Source: Bryoerythrophyllum caledonicum (taxonomy: Eukaryota > Streptophyta > Bryopsida > Pottiales > Pottiaceae). From it: DNA of 64,000 nt. Both the position numbers and the translations under genes were made by a program. The stretch is from NCBI GenBank assembly GCA_963971425.1, contig OZ020518.1, positions 13,398,190 through 13,462,189 of the forward strand, in the 5' to 3' direction. The notes under the pieces were generated by a model. The model had not been told where the DNA came from. It did not search any database and saw nothing but the letters and a program-made list of their open reading frames with translations. Below, in pieces: positions 46,131 through 58,599 of this stretch (position 1 is the first letter of the stretch; every line of letters starts with the position of its first letter).

Positions 46131-49100
46131 CTACTCATTCACGTCGGTAGGAAGTTCGTAATCGTTGTCATCTTTGATTTCAGCTCCACTAGATCGGGTC
46201 GGATCGTCTTCATTATCCGTGGCGGGTTCTTGTTTGATTCTCCGTTTGATCGACAATGTATTAATGGTTTTGAATGTCTTGCAAGTTCCAATGACATCAG
46301 TGGGATTATTAAGTCGGGTGCGAAGAAATGGATGCATGGGAGCTTTACGTTTCTTCGTGTCGTTTGTAGGCCGCTTAGGTTGTAACCCTAAACCTCCCTG
46401 AACCTCGAGGTGATGTATATAGAGCTTAGACATAGGGACATCGCCATCACTAGGTATGCCATTGGATTGGCGTTGCGGCGTTCGGGGTCGCACATGTTTT
46501 GAAAGGGACACCAAACCGTGGGAGGATTTCAAATTGGTTGTAGTGACCGTTGCAAGAGGAGTTGCAAATAGAGACCGCGACGCGTGACCATGCAAGGGCG
46601 GTTGATCCTTAGAGGAGGATGCCTTCTTCTCCGTAACGTGAATGGGACTCCGTGTACCGCCGTATGTACCGCCCTCCATAGTTTTCTCCCCGAGAACAAC
46701 CGTGTCGTCTAAGAATGGCTCTTTTGTTGCTTGCTCGCAGTTCTCCGCAAGTGCAAGACCGTGGACGCTTTCTTCAACACTCTTCACTGATGGCCCTTGC
46801 GTTTATTAACTGTGTAGTGCGGTTGCACGTGAGGATGATAAATCTTCTCCTCCCTTGTCCTTCGTGTCTTCCGGAAGCGGAGTCGGTCCACGACTAAGGA
46901 TATTATTGCTATTGACCATGCCATCTCCATTCAAATACCGCGCTATGGGTAACAAGTCATCTTTTTTTCCTGCAAGAACGTTGTCATCGACAAAATCGTA
47001 CTCGGTGATTGGGGCGTCGTGAGTATGATCCATACGTTGAGAAGGGCTGATGTCGATGTCATCGTCTAGATGCTCTGCATCGTAATTGGCAAGGGCACCG
47101 GTGCTAGAATCGTCAGAGTAGTCCGGGTCATCTGACTCACGTGGTTGTGGATCCTTTAAATCCAAGTTCTCCGCATACCACCTCTTCTCATCCGTCAATT
47201 TTGCATTTGCAAGCAACTACGAGTTCGTATATACAAAGACCAAGTCATCAGTCCTTTCCGGCAATAACCGATTTCGTTTCTTGTCATGGACGAAAGAGTA
47301 GCTACTCCAATTGCGTTCGCAAGAAGAAGATGACACTGTCTGTGCTAGTACTCTCTTTGCAATTGGTGCAATGAGCTTTCCACAAGCACCTTCAAAATCC
47401 CACCAAGCATACGGAGAACATTTTTGGTCCTTAGCATCCAACATGTCATGGAATAGTACATCCTTGTTTCGAAATGCGAGAAACTCGTTCACCACGTCCG
47501 GGTAAATGTTAGGATCACATAGCTTTTGTAGTACTCGTTTGCATGTCGTGATGACATCCGGATCATCGGCCAACTCTTCGTCATGGAGTAAATAAGGATT
47601 GAGAAGTGCACCGGCGGAACGTAAATCCGTGGTCATCATCCGTTTCCGTGCGTAGAACTCGTCCTCAGTAATGAACGCTAAATCGCTATCGAGACAGAAT
47701 GGTTCATTACGCAACGCTAGGACATGCTTCTCGAGGTCGCAAAGGATGTGCAAAACCTTGAGCATGCAAAGTTCCTTGGCATCGAATTCCCGAAGCGCAT
47801 ACATTACAAGGGCTACCATCTCCTGGAAGTTCGTGCACCACTCCCAGAAATGCTCATCTAGAACCACTCTTTTGATGGCTCGAGAGATGACTACTTTATC
47901 TTTAGCCGAGAGTGACTTCTTGGACGCATATGCCCGCCATTCAGGATCAACGACGGTTTGCTCCAATGATTCTTTGACCTTCAGCAGGCAATCTATCATT
48001 ATGAAATTACATGCAAATCTTGTTTGCCCAGGCAGCAATAGGCTAAACTTGGCCTCGTGTTTACAAAACACGGCGAGGGGCATTTGCCGATTCTTAACAA
48101 ACTTAACCAAGAACTTGGACTTTTTGAGAGTTTCTTTTATCCATGTAGCCTTCCCCAAGTCCTCCAACAATAAGTCCATGGCATGAGCGGCACATCCTTG
48201 AATGTATATGTGTGGATATTTCTTGACGACCAATTCTGAGGCATTGAGCATGACTGGAGCATTGTCAGTACACACCTGAACAATGTTGTGGGGGCCAACT
48301 TGTTCAATGAACTTGAACATGATGGATGCCAGGTACGCAACATTCTTTTCTTTGCCCGTAGTATTTACAACTCCCAAGAAGAGCTCTCCAGCAAGAGACA
48401 CGAGCATTGCATTGCACAAAGGGCGACTAGTCACAGATGTCCACCCATCTATGACTAGAGTTCCTCCAAACTTCCGAACACTCTCGAACAGTCTTTTATT
48501 GAGTTGTGCTTCCAAATCAGCCTTCGCTTGTCCCAGCAACCTTGTCCGAATGTCATGGTAAGAGGGTGGGACATATGGTTTTTTTAAAGAAGCAGTCTTC
48601 ATCACGGCTTCCTTGAATGCAACATTCCGTGCTATAGCAAACGGCACGTTTCCTTCATACAAAAACTTCGCCCACACTTTGTCTAGCTCCCGCCGCTCCA
48701 CTTCTTGAAAGCCCTCTTCGAGCACGGATTGCCTCACCAATCTTGGGAACGTGGCACCTACACTCCCTTGTTTGGTGAAGTCGTGGAAGGTGGGGGTCGG
48801 TTCAACCATGGTTGATGGTAAAATCACGGGGGGAGGGGCTTAAGTGGACTCTACACAAGAATCTCCACCAGTGGACTTGGGCGTGCTATATCCTGAGGCA
48901 GGCGCAGATTTCAATGGTGGGTTGGGGCAATGTTCGAAGAAAAGTTCTCCATTGTGTTTCGGGTAGTGGCCACAACAATTTTTAAATAAAGTCTGTACGC
49001 GGGTTGTCAATTTGGTGCAGAGGCCAACACCGCTACTGCACTTGCCAGGAAGTTTTTCGTACCCGAGATGACTTAGCTGTCATTCTAGCCTTCTTGCAAG

Positions 49101-49196
49101 AATGCGGTGACAAAGATTGCATCGGACGAAGTCGGTCTCCCTGCCTTGTACTTCAGTGATTTTGATATACCAAGGAGACCAACGTTTGGTGGCCAT
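46131..49196 (-). pseudogene. hAT transposase (BED finger, DUF659, hAT dimerisation domain)
   Basis: A single frame of 1,022 codons from ATG 49196. The N-terminus has a BED-type zinc finger ('FVRCNLCHRILARRLE' then His and Cys in 'LSHLGYEKLPGKC'). The core has DUF659 features ('LVIDGWTSVTSRPLCNAMLV', 'VQVCTDNAPVMLNAS', 'GCAAHAMDLLLEDL'). Near codon 650 is the dimerisation domain ('SSSSCERNWSSYSFVHDKKR', 'LLPERTDDLVFVYTN'). A long polar C-terminal tail follows. Five in-frame stops: TGA 49080-49082, TAA 48840-48842, TAG 47217-47219, and TAA TAA at 46808-46803, all one C-to-T step from CGA, CAG or CAA. 536 consecutive codons between 48827 and 47220 remain open. Its position at the right end, reading inward, is usual for hAT elements. 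Confidence 0.92.
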
Positions 49197-49439
49197 TCTG
49201 ATGGGTGTAGTATCGAGAAATGAACAAACGTGATAGGTAGTATGTGGAAGAAATATCAGGAGTTCCGACAAAAACTCTGATATTCAAGACTTCCGAACTC
49301 GATGATTACCAAGCAATGGATTCAAAATGCACCTCAAAGCTCTTGGGAAACAAAAGTTCAGAAGTGAAGTGAGGCTCCATGTGTTGTTTTCTTTAAACTC
49401 ACGGTGATTCTGACCGTTGAGAGACGATTCATTGCCAAT

Positions 49440-49697
49440 CTAATAGGGGGCGGGGGAGTTGTCGTGAGAAGGCCGTTCGCCGCGGACGGCGGGCAACGGA
49501 TGCCCGTCTCCTGAAGCGGACGGCCGTGCGGTCGGCCCAAGCGGACGGAATGGGCGGTCGGCCGGGGCTGCGGACGGCTATTTAGCCCTGGGTAAACTGA
49601 CAAAAGTCGTTATGTCACCGGACTTCCTGATAGGCCCAAGGACGTCCTCCGTGTGGACGTCCGCATGTCAGGGACGTCGAGCGTGTTGACAACCCTG
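49440..49697. repeat. Right subterminal region and terminus of the hAT
   Basis: GC-rich stretch with CGGACGGC repeats in both orientations, then GACGTCC motifs, and finally ...GTTGACAACCCTG at the terminus. The motif set mirrors the left end and the array units. Confidence 0.8.
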
Positions 49698-49705
49698 GGA
49701 ACTTG
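49698..49705. repeat. 8-bp target-site duplication of the hAT, right copy (GGAACTTG)
   Basis: Identical to 41494-41501; immediately follows the terminal CCCTG. Confidence 0.8.
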
Positions 49706-51022
49706 AGTCTTGTATCGTTGCTATCAGTATCGATGGCAAAGGGCTATTGGGAAATAGAATTTATGAGGGAGAGAAAGCCTAAGTTTTTTGAGGTGCATGA
49801 ATTTGCTTGCATTGAATTCTGCTGTTACTGAAGGATCTTTCGCTACACATGTAAAGAAAATTTTGCAAAACATGTTGCAAACCTGCAAAATTTAGTTTGA
49901 ATACTAAGGTAACTCAGCCCATCATTGCCATCTTCATAGCCACTCTACAAATGGTCCCATTTTCACTCCATATTCGCCCATTCACTCTTTCCATTAAGGC
50001 TTGCTAAGTCATAATAAACATTAAATACAACATCGGCAAATAAAATTAATAATAATTAATTATTAATAAGATTCAATATTAAATTATTTATTGTTGGAAG
50101 AAGGTTCATTTACCACGTACTACTTACCCCTAAGAAATCGCTGTGCACTCATCCTCCACACCTGTAGTAGATCGCTGAATTAGCTGGTGGCAGGAATCCT
50201 TCACCAACTACAGTCCAGAGTACATGGGAAGGACGTTCGCGCACAGGAGTAGTCAAGGGCCAACTTGGGACAACGACAACAGATAACTCGTTCCTGACCT
50301 TCCATCCTGCGCTTCAAGGCTAAAGCTCTGCTCCAATTCATGAGATCCGCCATAGATCACCGTCCGAATCCGTTGTTGATGACGCCTCGCTCCAATCGTC
50401 GAAGGAAGACAATTCATCCTTCACCGCTGATGCACACCGAGTGCGATCAGACAAAACAAAAAAAGCTCAATACAGACAGGAGCATGAATTTGAGGTTGGA
50501 CATCTCGACCATGAGCCTACTTTCCTGGGCCATTTGAACATACTCTGAACTGATGGATAGAAGGTTATACGTTACACGATGACTCTTGTGATTTGTTGAT
50601 GCCTAAAGAAAAGTGCAATCACATAACTCTCTCTGCGTAATGCTCACTTGTTTCTAACCCTTTATCGGAAGGCACAACAAAACTCTCTATAAAAGGACCA
50701 ACTGACACTTCCATTGACGAGGAGAATCTAAGAGAGCCAAGTTTATTTACAGTTACAGTGGGCAACAAAGAAACCTCTGAGGAGCGCAGGACGGTTATAG
50801 ACCGTCTGGACCAATTACAAGTTGATGAAGGCACACTTCAACAACATCCCAACTAAATCCTAGACCTATCTCAAATTTACCAGAACAACCTGGGAACCTC
50901 GCAGACTGCAGGCCAGCCTGAATGATTCTAAATGAATAGAAGGGATCACAAGTGTACAAAATTAACACTACACAAATAGGAAATCCGATAAAGATTAGCA
51001 AAAAAATGAATGCCGTGGCTTA
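49706..51022. other. Intergenic between hAT and GRV2-like gene
   Basis: About 1.3 kb with no recognisable gene. Small AT-rich block at 50,030-50,095. The last few hundred bases are downstream of the GRV2-like stop codon and probably hold its 3' untranslated region. Confidence 0.5.
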
Positions 51023-54000
51023 CTATTTTCCAGCACCAATATCCGAATTAGGATGGGTGCCAGAAAGTCGAACCACTGCTGACCGGGAAGAAGGTGATGG
51101 AAGGGCATATTTTACAGCTTCGGACTTGTCCTCAAGGAGGCCAGCTATACCTGCTGCAGCAATTTGAGCATTCGACGGCAGGAAAAGATCGTGCCCCTGA
51201 TCCTTGTAAGCATTCCACATCTGAAAAATTGGACATTATTCATATGTCAGTAGTTGCAAATACAAGAATGAACCCAAAGTAAGGAGCAGAAAAAATGGTT
51301 CCGTTCTAGTCTGAGTAGCCTATGAGTTCTCGTTATGTCGTGAAAAATTTGAATGACCAAGGTCGACTAAAAATTGAATAAAGTAGAGAAATTGTACATC
51401 TGACGACGACAAAACGCTTTGAACTCTCGCAGAGTGTGCACCCTCGCCAGCAAATGCTTGCAAAACCTGTAGCCCAACCAAAACCAATCCAAAGGAACTC
51501 TTAAAACATGTAGAGAATAGACTTATGAAAGGAAACTCAGAAGTTCACCATCTACGACGATGCATAATAACCAAGAGCAAGATCATACATTCACTAGCAA
51601 CATTACTACAAGGCCCTCAATAGGACTTCAGAAACATGTAAAAGGAAATCAGTCTTGGGCTCAAAAACCATCAGGATGCTGGCCACACACAAAGCTTTTA
51701 AAGAAAGCCACTATTCGATTACACAAGATCAACTATATATCGGGAAACACAGATTATGAAGGTACCTCAACAACCAAGACACGGCCTACAGAGGCTTCGT
51801 TTTCGTTCCATTTCATTTGAGAACACAAACCGTTTCTTCCTCGAGCACGCCAGTCCAAAATACCCAGCAGAATCTCCACTAATCCAACCCTACACAAGAC
51901 ATGTAACACGAAGTTTAGCCCACCAGTCAGAAATAAAAAACTACATTGAAATAGCCAGCCTCAAGATGAGGTTGAACAGCGTTCATTAGTCACTTTGCGA
52001 TAGGATTCTTTGCACTTGGATAGAGGATGTAAACAAGAAGCTACGGAATTCAATTTGCTACACATAATGCAAGAAAATACTTACTTCAACCCTTGAGCAA
52101 CAAGAGCATCACAAGCACGATTGCCTGCAGCGACTACTCTCTTGAGTGTTTCCAGTGCTAATACACTGCCTCCGGGCCATCCAATGCCCTTCATTAAGAG
52201 TGGTACAATCTGAGGTTCATGCAAGACAGAGTTTAGAGTCAACGACCACGGACAAGGTCCATCAAAAAAGAGTAACCACCACTTTTGACCCCGGCATCAC
52301 CAACACACAGACAAACACTTCCTTAGGGCGAACCCATTCTTGGGTAGCCATAGCTTCTGCACATGCAGTAGAGGCAGCCAAGTGGTGCAATACTCGAAGG
52401 CAATTCAACCGAACCATTTCTTGAGGGGTATGACCCCCCAAGCCTTCTCCATCTTCAGCTTCCCAGACAACTTCCCCCTCTCGGCTCCCACTTTTCACTA
52501 AAACTCGCTGAGAAGAGGCCGTGGAGACGATACGGCCTTCATTAGCCATGGTTGAAACCAGCTTTGGAACATAGCCCAAATAAGCAACATGGTCAGCAAG
52601 CAGGGGCTGGACAGGGAGCAGTGACACAAGAGCTGCAGAGAGGAGTAGAGGGAGCTGTGGGTCCACTTGAGACCCTCCTCTTGCATGCGTAGCTGCCGTT
52701 GCTGAGACATATTAGTCAAGCAAGCCTTCTAAGAATCGCTTTGGGTTCCGCAGAGGGAACTTTGGATCTTCCAAAACAAGCGAACATACACACCACCAAC
52801 CTGCGGCCAAAACAACCAAACCAAAGCAGTTTGTGAGAACCAAGAACAAGGAAAATTGATAAACTAATTCTTAAGAGTACAATATAGAGTTATTTGTAAA
52901 GTGAGACAGACACTAAGAATTTCACCTCTTTTCCCATCGTAAGAAATTAAACTCAGCCCTGAAAAGCTCTGAATATCTATATCAGCTCAAGGAGGGAAAA
53001 TGAGGCTAAGGTTCAAGGTACAACATGACCTCCCATTCATTCTCAAAAGCGTCTAAAACTAGTTCTAATTTGAGTTTAGAGACCACCAAGCTCTTCCATA
53101 CTTGATAAGGATTCTCATTGAGATATCACCAAGCTCTTTTATATCTAATCACTATTTGATCAAATAGTAGTATTGGAAATCAAAAGACGAGTATCTTACT
53201 GAAACTTTGGATCACTTAAAAAATAACTCAAATATCAAGGAAAAACTCACCTGAGGTTCTTCATTGACGTCTTGCTGACCAGATGAAGTCTCTGGAAGAT
53301 CCCACTCAACCACCTTCCCATTGGTTTGTTCTCTGTACAGGTCAGCCGCCATGGTTGCCAGCTGCGCACCAAGAGATGCAGCCATTGCAGGACTCCACAT
53401 AGGTTCTGGTGTCTCACTACTTTGCTCCAAGGCTGCCACTACTGCATCCTCTGGTCCATCACGTATGGCGGAAACCAACCCATCCGGGAGGAACCGTGCC
53501 ACAGTTGTGCCTACTCGAGGCCCATGCATAGGCTGTCCTATAAGATTCCCAAATAAGGATGATATCCTCGTCTGAATAGAAACTTCCTCTGAAGCATAAA
53601 AGTCGCAAATGAGATAGTAATGATGTCATGGAATATGCCAAAAGACTAACTCTTGATATCGATACTGACCAAGAGTCTAATGAACTAAACCTGATAGATT
53701 ATTTACAGATCGCCGAAACTTGTCTAAGCGTACACATTTAGGATTGCGGACAACTTTCATGTGGATCAATAACAAACCTTGTCCAGGCAAAACAAGCTGA
53801 AGAATGTACACTACTCCTCCATGTTTGGCAGCCGCCCAAGCAAGTTCAGAAGTGCTTGCAAGGAAATACAGAACTCCTAATGCGTCTGACCTGCAAGCTA
53901 GAGCACAGTGCAACAACTGGAGAAGCAGAAGCAATGCTGAACGGTCAGCTGCCAAAGCTTGCACACATGATGCTTGCCTGGTGAGCCTTGCAAGGACATC

Positions 54001-55796
54001 GAGGCAGATTTGCGGCACTTGATCCCTGGAGGATCCAGTATCCAGTAAGCAACTCAGCAAAGGTGCCAGTCGTTTTTTACAGGAGAAAACTGATGTCAGT
54101 TCTGAGTTCACGTTTAAAATATTCTGCAACAAGCAAATGAACGTCATGAGCCTTCCCATCTTTGTTCAAGAGCTGGAAATATGAAAGGAGTTGGCTTCAT
54201 GAAATTTGCGGAACAACCTTCTTTCGTAGTCTCTAAAGGGCATCAAGTGAGAATAAATAAAAATACACAGTACTGTGTCAGTCAGTACTGTGTAAAAAGA
54301 ATGGCTCTAAAAAGGTTCGGTTTCGGATTCAGACTTGCAATGCTTTCAACGCCATGGTGAGTTTCTTGACAAGGATCTTCCAGGGTGATTTGTAGGAGCT
54401 TGAACTAACATCACTTGTGACTTTTGAAGAAGCATCCTCCCCTTTCTCTTCTCCATCCTCTGTGGGTGCTTTAACATCGGATTCATCTTCGACAGGAACT
54501 GGAGGCAGCGGGTTTTCACTTGGCCGTGCCTCCGTGTACGCTTGAGAGGTAGGCTCAGGCTCGGGAACCACTTCAACCTCTGATAATCTCTCTCTTTCCA
54601 CATTGATGTTGCTGATAAAATCTACCAAGGACTCACAAAGATATTTCTCATTCATGATTTCCGAATCTGGCTGCTCGTTGAAGACTCGCAAGTATACATC
54701 CCCAACATGTAACTCGTTCAAAAGGGCTTTATATTTGAAATTTTGCGCTACTTGCATGTCATATGTGCCATCCGCAAGCTGAGACATCTGTTGATTCTCA
54801 ACAAAATTTAAACAATTCAGCCCTCATTGCTGAGTTCCAGATTACCTGCACAAACAAAACTTGTAATGATGAGAAAAGCCATGGCTTATAATTATAATGG
54901 TTGAGTAAGGTAGCTGACTGGTTAAACATGCATTCAAAAAAACAATTCACTCTAGTGTCTTCTTCTCCTATCCAAAACTAATGACGTATATATTCCTTGA
55001 AGTCAACAAAATAAAAAGCAAGAAAAATGTACGTAAAGAAAAATAGAACTCGGCAGACCTGTGGAGACTCAACGTTAGAGTTGAGGTTTCGAAGCAAGTC
55101 TCTAGGAGACTCATTACTCAGCATGGCAGCAAGTTTTGGAGTTAACATCTCCCGCAAAGCTTTAGCAGCAACATCATTAGAAGGGGTATAAAGGTCATCG
55201 TCAAGGAGACCAGCTAATCTTGCTAGTGCGCGAACTACAAGCATCGCATGCATATTCTTAGATGCTTGAATATTATTTCCAATTTGAGGTCCACTTGCAG
55301 AGCTGTTCTCAACTGTGGAGTCGTACTGCAGAAGCAGAGGCATCAAGTACCTGAAACATACGACCACCAAAATCAAAATATGACACTCATCAATTTTATA
55401 AAAGACGAGATACAACTGCATCACAAAAGTCATCAAATCGCCAGAGCACAATCGGAAGAAATTTAAGATCAAATCGATTCCTAAACTCCACATAATGAAG
55501 ATTATACATAAGAGCATTTAGTCCTAAGACCAAGGCTGCAGGCTACGTAGTGCAATTGATTCCAATTGATATGGTACAACAAACTAACCATATTACACTA
55601 GCCTTCAGAAGTGCATCTTGGAACTTTGATGAAGCTGCCAGATGAGCAACAGTTTGTAATGCAGGCTCCACTGCTGTAGTTGCCAACTCTAACTCACAGC
55701 AGTGTACAACATCCACCGTGAATTCTGCATAATGCAGCATCTCTTGACGTGCACTTTCAATATGACGTGCACAAATTTGACAATCTGCTGCAGATT
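51023..55796 (-). pseudogene. GRV2: GRV2/KATAMARI2 (RME-8, DNAJC13-type) homologue, C-terminal part, disrupted
   Basis: GRV2/RME-8 is a large endosomal DnaJ protein needed for vacuolar sorting. Exons read from about 55796-55589, 55350-55059, 54787-54335, 54123-53778, 53588-53251, about 52795-52275, 52209-52085, 51889-51766, 51466-51398 and 51220-51023 (TAG). Recognisable stretches: 'SQLADGTYDMQVAQNFKYKA', 'VGDVYLRVFNEQPDSEI', 'STSELAWAAAKHGGVVYILQ', 'ARFLPDGLVSAIRDGPEDA', 'LPLLLSAALVSLLPVQPLLA' and 'NAYKDQGHDLFLPSNAQ'. The exon at 52.8-52.3 kb has a one-base loss in a T-run near 52,772 (after 'VGGVYVR') and TAA at 52712-52714 where the family has Gln. The J domain and the whole N-terminal two-thirds are absent: a retroelement adjoins at ~55,797 and no GRV2 exon appears beyond it. 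If those lesions are sequencing errors this would be a real gene cut by a retroelement; otherwise a pseudogene. Confidence 0.85.
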
Positions 55797-57702
55797 GTCA
55801 AGTATATCATTAGTTTTCCTGGTAATTTACTAGGCGAAGCTCAACGGTGGTATGCAGCTTTGAATCCTAGACCAGTAGATTGGGAAGCGTTAAAAGATTC
55901 TTTTAAAACGAGGTTTAGACCTCAGTCCTACCATAACACTTTACAAGATCAGCTCCAAAGTTTTCAAATGTATTCCACTGAAACTATAGCTGGATATTAT
56001 ACTCGTCTAAAAAACTTGTTGAATAGATGGCGAGATGATAATATGCCAGAAGCATGGATCACCAATACCTTCACTAGAGGATTATTAGATCCTATGTGCA
56101 TATACCAAGTTAAACTTTCCAACCCGGAATATTTAACTGCAGCATATGAAGCTGCTAGAAATTGGGAAGCTGCTATGGAGCGATCTAATATGTTGTTACA
56201 GACGAGAAGAACTCCATATCTGAATCCATACCTCTTACCTATATCTACGCATTATGGAATGGATAACAGTGGAAGAGATTATTAGGGGGGTTTCACACTA
56301 GGGGCCGAGCTCGAGGGGCCGAGCAAATCTAGCAATTTGATTGGCCTAGAGTTGAAAATCGGTCCGTGGGCCTTCACACTAGGGGCCAAGGGCCAAGGGC
56401 CGAAGGGCACCAAAATGCTTACATGGCAGCACTTTTTGAGAATTTTGGCGCCAATAGTTCGGCCCCTCGAGGAGAGTTTGGGTCCAACAATAATAGAAAC
56501 CCAAACTCTTGCCGAGGGGCCGAACATTTTCTCATTAAAATAATTTTAATAATTTTTTACAATTCCAAAACTCGGCCCCTTAGCATAGTTTGGTCTTCAA
56601 TGGAGTTCGGCCCTTGGGCTTGATGTGAAACGCCCCTTATCCTAGGTCAATATTTGGTCAACCTCAATTAACTATACAAGGACCACCTCATCCGAGAGAG
56701 CAACAACCTGCATTGATGTCTCCTGATCATGAGGAAAGTGAGATACAAGCCTTACAAAAACAATTTAAGGAATTGTCAGTACAAGCTAATGAAGGTAGAA
56801 ATAAGAGACCTAAATCTACTAATCAACGAACTAATATTTGGTGTAGTAATTGTAAGGGTCATGGACACTTAGCCACCAAGTGTAGATATCCTATAGGAGG
56901 AATTCCTAAACTTAAATGTGCTTATTGTGGTGCAAAAGGTCATGACATAACTACTTGTAAAAATATCAAGGAAGTTAAAGCCTTAGTGCAAGTACAACCT
57001 TCTCAAGATAATAACCAAAAACAACCTTATAAAATTACATCTAAATGATCTTTTATCAAACATGGGAATAATAATAACCATCTAAGAGGAAATAGCGGTT
57101 ATAGTCAACACCAAGTTTGGAAAGGACCTAACCAAGATGGGAACAAGGAAGTAGTGTGTTACAGGTGCGGAGAGCCAAGTCATTATTATAGAGAATGCAC
57201 AAATAAGTGACAACAAGTAGGTTTTAATCCCTTGTGTGGGAGATGTGGGCAAACAAGACATGTTTCTACCTTTTGCACAGCTATAATTACTAAGTTTCCT
57301 AATGTTAGAAAATAAGTTCAAATTCAAGAAGTAGAGTCTGTTAATTCCAGAAATGTTAACTATATGGCTATTGATACACTTCATGATGTCTTTATCACTA
57401 GATCACAAACCAAAAAAGCTCTTGAAAAAGAACCTGCTAGTAGCTCAGAGAGTGATTACAGTAAAGTGAAACTTAATCCTGTGTTTGATAGAAATATGCC
57501 AACTATATTAAAAAGACCAGAAAATCTTAAACCATCACCACAAATAGTGGAAATGACAAGTAGTGATTTCCAAGAAAAATCTAAACCACCTCCTTTATCG
57601 GAAAAAGTGGTCCTTAAGCCTGCAATTATAAAAAAATCAAATACTTCAATGAAACCATTGGAACAACCTACTTTTTATTTAGCCTTCAAAGAAGATAGTT
57701 AA
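55797..57702 (+). pseudogene. gag: gag (capsid and zinc knuckles) of the Ty3 element
   Basis: The retrotransposon gag domain is recognisable from 'FPGNLLGEAQRWYAAL' through 'YYTRLKNLLNRWRDDNMPEA'. After the inserted MITE, four CCHC-type knuckles follow ('CSNCKGHGHLATKC', 'CAYCGAKGHDITTC', 'CYRCGEPSHYYREC', 'CGRCGQTRHVSTFC'). Stops in the same frame: TGA 57046, TGA 57208, TAA 57313. The N-terminus is missing. The open frame visible from 55749 includes antisense GRV2 exon, not gag. Confidence 0.88.
56285..56636. mobile_element. Harbinger/Tourist-type MITE, 352 bp, TSD TTA
   Basis: Ends read inward GGGGGGTTTCACA and GGGGCGTTTCACA (one mismatch in 13), flanked by TTA at 56282-56284 and 56637-56639. 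A 3-bp TTA duplication and GGG-starting ends are typical of PIF/Harbinger MITEs. Element plus duplication is 355 bp, which is exactly the frame shift seen between the two halves of gag. The interior is GC-rich with repeated 'ggggccgag' motifs. Confidence 0.88.
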
Positions 57703-57712
57703 AGAACCATCT

Positions 57713-58561
57713 TTGTCCTTAAAAAAAAGAAAACACAATAGAATCATGAGGTTAGCTGTTGGGATGCATCTATATGATATACTCACGGATTTGGATAGGT
57801 TACAACCTCAAATATCATTAAGACAATTACTTGCTTTATCACCATATTGCAAAAATGAATTAACATCCTCATTAATTTGTAAGAGAGCTAAAACAATTGA
57901 AGAGAGTAATGTTAAAAATCCTAAGGCAAAAACAAAAAGTGAGGCAAGTAAAGTTCAACCTGAAGTAAATGTCCATGATATTTCCTTAGATCCAGGGGCA
58001 CCTACAGTTGATGTGATTATAGATGGAACTTTGATTGATGGAATACAAGTAGATAGTGGAAGTAGTGTTAACTTAATGAATGTTGACACTATGGAAGAGT
58101 TGGGTATAACCAACATAGCTCCTACTCCCATTATCTTAAGAATGGTTGATCAAAGTAGAGTTAAACCTTTAGGAAAGTTCATACAATTAAATACAATAAT
58201 TGGTGGAATTGATTATAAAATTGATTGTATTGTCTTTAAAGTGAGTGAGTCCATTTCCACGTATCCGATCCTCCTTGGCAGACCTTGGTTGTCATTCGCC
58301 AAAGCCAAGGACGATTGGGATAAAGGGACTTTGACTATTGGGAAGGGTAAAAGTAAAATCATTCTTCCTATATTTCCAGCCAACTACCATGGTGAGACCC
58401 AGGATGATAATTCAGAGTGGACCATTGTTCCAAAATCAAAATCTCAACTTGAGGACACTAATGTTGTCCAGGATATGCCTACGTATAAAAGCTTAAGTCC
58501 TGGAGAGTATTTTGTCCCTCCTAGTCAAGTCGATGACTCGGATGCAGCTATTACAGCATGA
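57713..58561 (+). pseudogene. pr: Aspartic protease region of the Ty3 element
   Basis: The retropepsin active site is in 'IQVDSGSSVNLMNVDTM' (D-S-G), followed by 'YPILLGRPWLSFAKA', the family's second conserved strand. A frameshift near 57,705 separates it from gag. The frame continues to reverse transcriptase through TGA (58559) and TAG (about 58,592). Confidence 0.85.
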
Positions 58562-58599
58562 CAAAATTCTCCTATTTTTAACATTACTATTTAGGGCGA

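Larger units (their letters stand above)
41502..49697. mobile_element. hAT-superfamily element, 8,196 bp
   Basis: The left end is CAGGGTTATCAATCCGACGT. The right end, read inward, is CAGGGTTGTCAACACGCTCG, followed by CGACGTCC; both share CAGGGTT, CAA and subterminal GACGTCC motifs. GGAACTTG flanks both ends. Inside are a hAT transposase gene (-), a RING-finger gene (+) and an inverted-repeat block with a gene fragment. Both subterminal regions are rich in CGGACGGCC-type palindromes, as expected for hAT transposase-binding regions. All genes carry stops. Confidence 0.82.

Noticed and set aside
41782..49697. Left hAT terminus at 41782 instead of 41502
   Set aside because: The preceding octamer (GCCGCGAT) does not match the right flank, whereas GGAACTTG before 41502 does.
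55749..55796. Start of gag at the ATG near 55,749
   Set aside because: This part is antisense to a GRV2 exon that reads well on the - strand; gag homology starts only after it.
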